The notes beneath the pieces were generated by a model. That model was not told the DNA's origin, did no database searches, and was given only the letters and a program-made list of their open reading frames with translations. The position numbers and the translations under genes were made by a program. A stretch of DNA of 20,653 bases from the NCBI GenBank assembly GCA_035649235.1, contig DASRJX010000254.1, positions 1 through 20,653 of the forward strand, read 5' to 3'. The DNA is from DASRJX01 sp035649235 (lineage in GTDB: Bacteria; Acidobacteriota; Polarisedimenticolia; Gp22-AA2). Shown here in pieces: positions 15,040 to 20,653 of the stretch (within the stretch, counting starts at the first letter, position 1; each line of letters begins with the position of its first letter).

Positions 15040-15905
15040 GCATCCTGGTCGACAAGTCGAGCCGCGTCGTGGTCCAGGGACTGACCGGCCGCGAGGGCTC
15101 CTTCCACGCGCGGCAGTGCCGCGAGTACGGAACCCGCGTCGTCGCGGGAGTGACCCCGGGGCGGGGTGGCACGACGCACGAGGAGATCCCCGTCTTCAAC
15201 ACCGTCCGCGAGGCCGTGACGCGCGAGGGCGCCGACGTGTCGCTGATCTTCGTTCCGCCGCCGGCCGCGGCCGACGCCATCCTGGAGGCGGCCGACTCGG
15301 GGATCCGCCTGATCGTCTGCATCACGGAGGGCATTCCGGTCTCGGACATGGTGCGCGTCGCTCCGGCCGTGGCGCGCTCCGGCGCCCGGCTGATCGGCCC
15401 GAACTGCCCCGGCGTCATCTCCCCCGGCAAGTGCAAGGTCGGCATCATGCCGGGCTACATCCACAAACCCGGGCCTGTCGGGGTCGTGTCGCGGAGCGGC
15501 ACCCTGACCTACGAAGCCGTGGCGCAGCTGACGCGCCGCGGGATTGGGCAGACGACCTGCATCGGCATCGGCGGGGATCCGATCATCGGCACCACCTTCC
15601 GCGACGCGCTCGGGCTCTTCCGGGACGATCCCGAGACCCGCGCCATCGTGATGATCGGCGAGATCGGCGGCAGCACGGAGGAAGAGGCCGCCCGCTACGC
15701 CAAGGAGGCGCTCCAGGTGCCGATCGTCGCCTTCGTGGCGGGTCAGACCGCGCCCCCGGGTCGGCGGATGGGACACGCGGGTGCGATCATCTCCGGCGGC
15801 CGGGGGACGGCCGCGGAGAAGATGAGCGCCCTGAAGGAGGCCGGCATTCACGTGCTCAAGTCTCCGGCGGAAATCGGCGAGGCGGTCCAGAGGCTGCTCG
15901 GATGA
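15036..15905 (+). CDS. sucD: Succinate-CoA ligase, alpha subunit
   Basis: The 289-residue partner of SucC that binds CoA and carries the phosphohistidine. The CoA-binding Rossmann domain begins SILVDKSSRVVVQGLTGREG, with GVTPGRGG, VFVPP-like (IFVPPPAAADAILEA) and ITEGIP motifs. The ligase domain has GPNCPGVISP and the active-site H247 in GHAGAIISGG. The ATG overlaps the sucC stop by 4 nt, so the two subunits are translationally coupled. ndk starts 34 nt after the stop. Nothing is unusual about length or motifs. Confidence 0.97.
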   Translation: MSILVDKSSRVVVQGLTGREGSFHARQCREYGTRVVAGVTPGRGGTTHEEIPVFNTVREAVTREGADVSLIFVPPPAAADAILEAADSGIRLIVCITEGIPVSDMVRVAPAVARSGARLIGPNCPGVISPGKCKVGIMPGYIHKPGPVGVVSRSGTLTYEAVAQLTRRGIGQTTCIGIGGDPIIGTTFRDALGLFRDDPETRAIVMIGEIGGSTEEEAARYAKEALQVPIVAFVAGQTAPPGRRMGHAGAIISGGRGTAAEKMSALKEAGIHVLKSPAEIGEAVQRLLG

Positions 15906-15939
15906 GTGGTCGGCGCCGGAGAAGAGGAGACGCGCGACG

Positions 15940-16362
15940 ATGATCGAGAGGACGTTGTCGATCGTGAAGCCGGATGGCGTGAGGGACGGCCGGGTCGGAG
16001 ACGTGATCCGCCGCTTCGAGGCGGCCGGCCTCCGGATCGTGGCCCTCAAGATGATCCGGCTCGACGCCGCGGCGGCCTCGGGCTTCTACCACGTGCACCG
16101 GGAACGGCCGTTCTTCTCGTCGCTCGTGGCCTTCATGACTTCGGGCCCGATCGTCCCGATGGTCGTGGAAGGCGAGGGTGCCATCGATCGCGTCCGGACG
16201 ATCATGGGGGCCACCGACCCCGCGAAGGCCGCACCCGGAACGCTGCGCAAGGACTTCGCCTCCTCCATCGAGCAGAACGTCGTGCACGGCTCCGACGCGC
16301 CCGCCACCGCGGCCTTCGAGGTGGGCTACTTCTTCAACGCCCTCGAGATCCCGCCTCGCTGA
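15940..16362 (+). CDS. ndk: Nucleoside diphosphate kinase
   Basis: Transfers the gamma-phosphate between nucleoside tri- and diphosphates through a phosphohistidine. The 140-residue protein has the family start ERTLSIVKPDGV with K10, and the active site H116 in NVVHGSDAP; the GxFYxxH-like segment is GFYHVHRERPFF. Shine-Dalgarno GAGGAGA lies 9 nt before the ATG. sucCD-ndk is a recurrent bacterial neighbourhood, which makes sense because Ndk can equilibrate the NTP made by succinate-CoA ligase. The next gene begins 6 nt after the stop, so ndk is likely co-transcribed with the downstream envelope genes. Confidence 0.97.
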   Translation: MIERTLSIVKPDGVRDGRVGDVIRRFEAAGLRIVALKMIRLDAAAASGFYHVHRERPFFSSLVAFMTSGPIVPMVVEGEGAIDRVRTIMGATDPAKAAPGTLRKDFASSIEQNVVHGSDAPATAAFEVGYFFNALEIPPR

Positions 16363-16368
16363 GGCCCC

Positions 16369-18236
<1,868 letters not shown>

Positions 18237-18240
<4 letters not shown>

Positions 18241-19844
18241 GTCGGGTCATCGGGCTGTTCCGCTCCGACCGCTCCTGCCTCGTCCTGATCGCGATCCTCG
18301 GGCTCCTGCTCTGCGGCAGCGGCCTGGGAGGGCGGGATCTGTGGGACCCGGACGAGCCGCGCACGGCCCAGGTGACCGAGGCGATCGTACGGTCGGGCGA
18401 CTGGGCCGTCCTGCAACAGGAAGACCATCTCTATCTCGAGAAGCCGCCGCTCTACTACTGGCTCGCGGCGCTTGCGTCCCTGCCGGCGGAGGTCGTCGAC
18501 GAGTTCAGCGTCCGGTTGCCGGCGAGCGTGGCCGCGATCCTCACGGCCGTCACCGTCTTCCTGTTCGGCCGGAGCCTCTTCGGCCGCCGCGCCGGCGCCC
18601 TGGCCGCCCTCGTCTTCCTGACCACGTTCGACGTCGTCCTGGAGGCCCGCTGGGCACGGCCCGACATGCTTCTGACGCTGTGTGTGACAGCCGCTGCCTG
18701 GTGCTTTCGCGAGGCCCTGGACGAACGCGCGCCGCGCTTCTGGCTGGCCGGGTTCTATCTGGCGGTGGGCCTTGCCGTTCTCTCCAAGGGGCCTGTGGGC
18801 CTGCTGCCGATCCCCGCGGCGCTCGTCTGTCTGGCCGCGAGTCGCAGGCTGGCCTTCCTCAAGCGGGCCGGAGTCGCCTGGGGCCTCCCGCTCCTGCTCC
18901 TGCCTGTGTCCTTGTGGCTCGCCGCCTGGAGCGCCGGAACCGGGCGGCCCTTCCCCCTGGCGGTGATTCTCGAGCGGTTCGGCCTCCGAGTCGCCCTGGG
19001 CCTGCACCACTCCAGGCCCCTTCTCCACATGCTGGGCAGCCTGCCGCTGGCCCTCTTTCCGTGGGTCGGCCTGTTGCCGGCCGCGCTGCAGGACGCCTGG
19101 CCGCGACGCGGCCAGAGGCGGGACGATCGGACCGTGTTTCTCGTGTCCTTCCTGCTCGTCTACGCGGCGCTGTTCGCCATGTCGGCCGAGAAGCGCGGCG
19201 TCTATCTCCTCCCCATCCTGCCGTTCCAGGCGCTGCTCGTCGGAAGGCTCTGGGACGGCGCCCTGATGGAATGGGATCCGCATCCTCTCGATCGTCCGAT
19301 CCGCTGGGGGCTCGCCCTTCTGGGCGCCATCGCCGTCGCGGGGAGCGGCTATTACCTGCCGCTCATCCGGGAAACGGACGCGGCGCTCCTGCGACCGGCG
19401 ACCGCGCTGTGCGTGGCTTTCGTCCTCTCGACGATCGTCCCGCTCGTCCTGGTGCGCCGGCTGGGTCCCGGCCGGGCCTTGGGAGCGTTCGCCTCGGGGC
19501 TCGCCGTGTGCTATGTCGTGATCGTTGCCATGGTGCTGCCCGCGGTCGACCTTCGGAAGTCGGCGCGGCCGCTGGCAACCCGCGTCGCCGCCGTGGCCGG
19601 GGGGGACCCCGTGGCCATCTATCCAGACGATCATCCCGGCCTCGCCTGGTACGCCCGGCGCCCGATCACGGTGCTGTCCGACCGCCTCCAGCTCCGGGAG
19701 TTCCTGGGCTCCGCGCCGCGGGCCCTCTGCCTGATGGAGGAGGCGACCTGGCAGACCGAGCGATCCGGCCTGCCGGCCGCGCAGGTGGTCGAGCGGGGGA
19801 GCGTCGGACATCGCAGCCTCGTGCTGGTCCGGGCCGGCACGTGA
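18237..19844 (+). CDS. GT39 family membrane glycosyltransferase (ArnT/PMT-like)
   Basis: A 535-residue polytopic membrane protein that probably transfers a sugar from a polyprenyl-phosphate donor to a periplasmic acceptor such as lipid A, or to protein. The first periplasmic loop has the acidic GT-C motif D37-P-D39-E40 in RDLWDPDEPRTAQ, followed by the family block GDWAVLQQEDHLYLEKPPLYYWL, which closely resembles ArnT-like proteins. About ten to twelve hydrophobic segments follow, then a hydrophilic C-terminal portion after about residue 440. The start appears to be TTG (18237) overlapping the exporter stop; no ATG or GTG occurs nearby in frame, and the hydrophobic first helix begins soon after. 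Sugar and acceptor are unknown. The next gene overlaps it by 4 nt (GTGA). Confidence 0.85.
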
Positions 19845-20653
19845 CTTCGGGTCCTCCAGGCAGGCGGTGGCTCGCCCTCCTCCTGCTGCTGTCCGTCCCG
19901 CTCTCTCCGGCGATCGCCGGCACTTCGATCGAAGCACCGGGCGAGGGGCGTCCGGAGGAGCAGGCCGCGCCCGCGGCCCTCCCGGCGCCGCTGGTGGCGG
20001 ATGGAGCGGCGCGCCCTCCGGACGCGCCGCTGACCTGGGCGCAGGTCGGAGCCGACGCCCGCTACGTCTTCGGGCGGCCGGCCCACCTCGATCGCCGCGG
20101 CTGGCTCCGCTTCGCACTGGCGATCGGCGTGGGGGCCTCTCTCTACCTGGTCCGCGACGAGGCGCGCGAGTTCGCCCAGGACCACGGCTCGGAATCCGTC
20201 GATCGGATCCTGGACCGCGCGCGCCTCATGAGCCGCCTCGCGACGCCGCTCTTGGTCTCGGGCGGCTTCTACCTGACCGGCGTCGCCAAAGACTCGGCCT
20301 ACGACAAGGAGACGGCGGTCCTGGTGCTCGAGAACCTCGGCTACGCGGCGGGGATCACCGGCGTGGCCCAGCGGGTCGTGGCGACCGAGCGGCCGCGGAA
20401 CGGCGACGGCATCGAGTTCTTCGGCGGCCGGGAGGGCCACAGCGTCTCCGGCGACGTCGTCATCGCCACCTCGATCCTGGCGCCGGTCATCGAGCGCCAT
20501 CTCCTGCCCGGCGACGACGATCGGACGTCCGTCCGCTTCTGGAAGCGATTCGGCGCGGTCGCACTCTACGGCGGCGCGGGGCTGGTGGCGCTGCAGCGCA
20601 TCAACGTCGACGCTCACTGGCTGCCGGATGTCTACTTTGGCTATGTCTGCGGG
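19841..20653 (+). CDS. PAP2-superfamily phosphatase, secreted or membrane bound (partial, cut by window end)
   Basis: An open frame of 271 codons runs from GTG 19841, overlapping the glycosyltransferase stop, to the window edge. It begins with a signal peptide or anchor (RRWLALLLLLSVPLSPAIAG), then a Pro/Ala-rich stretch, then a hydrophobic PAP2-like core. Motif C1 is represented by R184-P185 (ATERPRNGDG). Motif C3 is well preserved as R253-x5-H259-x3-D263 (QRINVDAHWLPD), with H259 the expected nucleophile. Motif C2, usually PSGH, reads GHSVSGD (199-205), so the second histidine appears as Asp. Likely substrates are lipid phosphates such as undecaprenyl pyrophosphate or lipid A 1-phosphate, suggested by the ArnT-like and MsbA-like neighbours. 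The C-terminus is missing. Confidence 0.72.
   Translation, partial: MTSGPPGRRWLALLLLLSVPLSPAIAGTSIEAPGEGRPEEQAAPAALPAPLVADGAARPPDAPLTWAQVGADARYVFGRPAHLDRRGWLRFALAIGVGASLYLVRDEAREFAQDHGSESVDRILDRARLMSRLATPLLVSGGFYLTGVAKDSAYDKETAVLVLENLGYAAGITGVAQRVVATERPRNGDGIEFFGGREGHSVSGDVVIATSILAPVIERHLLPGDDDRTSVRFWKRFGAVALYGGAGLVALQRINVDAHWLPDVYFGYVCG

Overview
This is a GC-rich bacterial chromosome segment with tightly packed genes and no RNA genes, CRISPR arrays, insertion sequences or phage genes that I can see. The gene set points to a Gram-negative, aerobic or facultative heterotroph: a full-length icd/mdh/sucCD block, an MsbA-like exporter, a GT39 (ArnT-like) membrane glycosyltransferase, and a large secreted TPR + FG-GAP + ASPIC/UnbV protein. 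From memory, the last type is most abundant in Acidobacteriota, Planctomycetota and Verrucomicrobiota. Acidobacteriota is my best guess, at low to moderate confidence. Promoters where visible resemble sigma-70/sigma-A sites (TTGACA, 17-18 bp, TATAnn).

Region 1 (1-2504, minus strand): the 5' end of a secreted protein cut by the window edge, a response-regulator diguanylate cyclase (REC-GGDEF, intact active site and I-site), and an orphan Fbp-like periplasmic binding lipoprotein.

Region 2 (2592-9797, plus strand): a compact five-gene run with 4-nt overlaps or short gaps. It encodes a small Cys-rich protein with a phospholipase A2-like CCxxHD motif, an N-acyl-D-amino-acid deacylase that appears to start at CTG, a 1135-residue secreted TPR/FG-GAP/ASPIC protein with a long uncharacterised C-terminal region, and an ABC-2 type ATPase and permease. 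This is the least conventional part of the window and the best candidate for an undescribed functional unit.

Region 3 (9881-12199, plus): a strong promoter followed by icd and mdh, with two overlapping palindromes just before the icd ribosome binding site. Region 4 (12228-13763, minus): a PBP4-type D-Ala-D-Ala carboxypeptidase, convergent with mdh and divergent from sucC. Region 5 (13825-20653, plus): a promoter then sucC-sucD-ndk-ABC exporter-GT39 glycosyltransferase-PAP2 phosphatase (cut by the window end), joined by 4-nt overlaps or gaps of at most 34 nt. The TCA and nucleotide-metabolism genes therefore probably share a transcript with an envelope-lipid module. The dacB/sucC divergent promoters have their two -35 boxes arranged as a perfect inverted repeat.

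No stretch longer than about 205 bases lacks a gene. The icd-mdh and sucCD genes together supply the isocitrate-to-2-oxoglutarate, succinyl-CoA-to-succinate and malate-to-oxaloacetate steps of the TCA cycle; ndk can use the nucleoside triphosphate made by SucCD.
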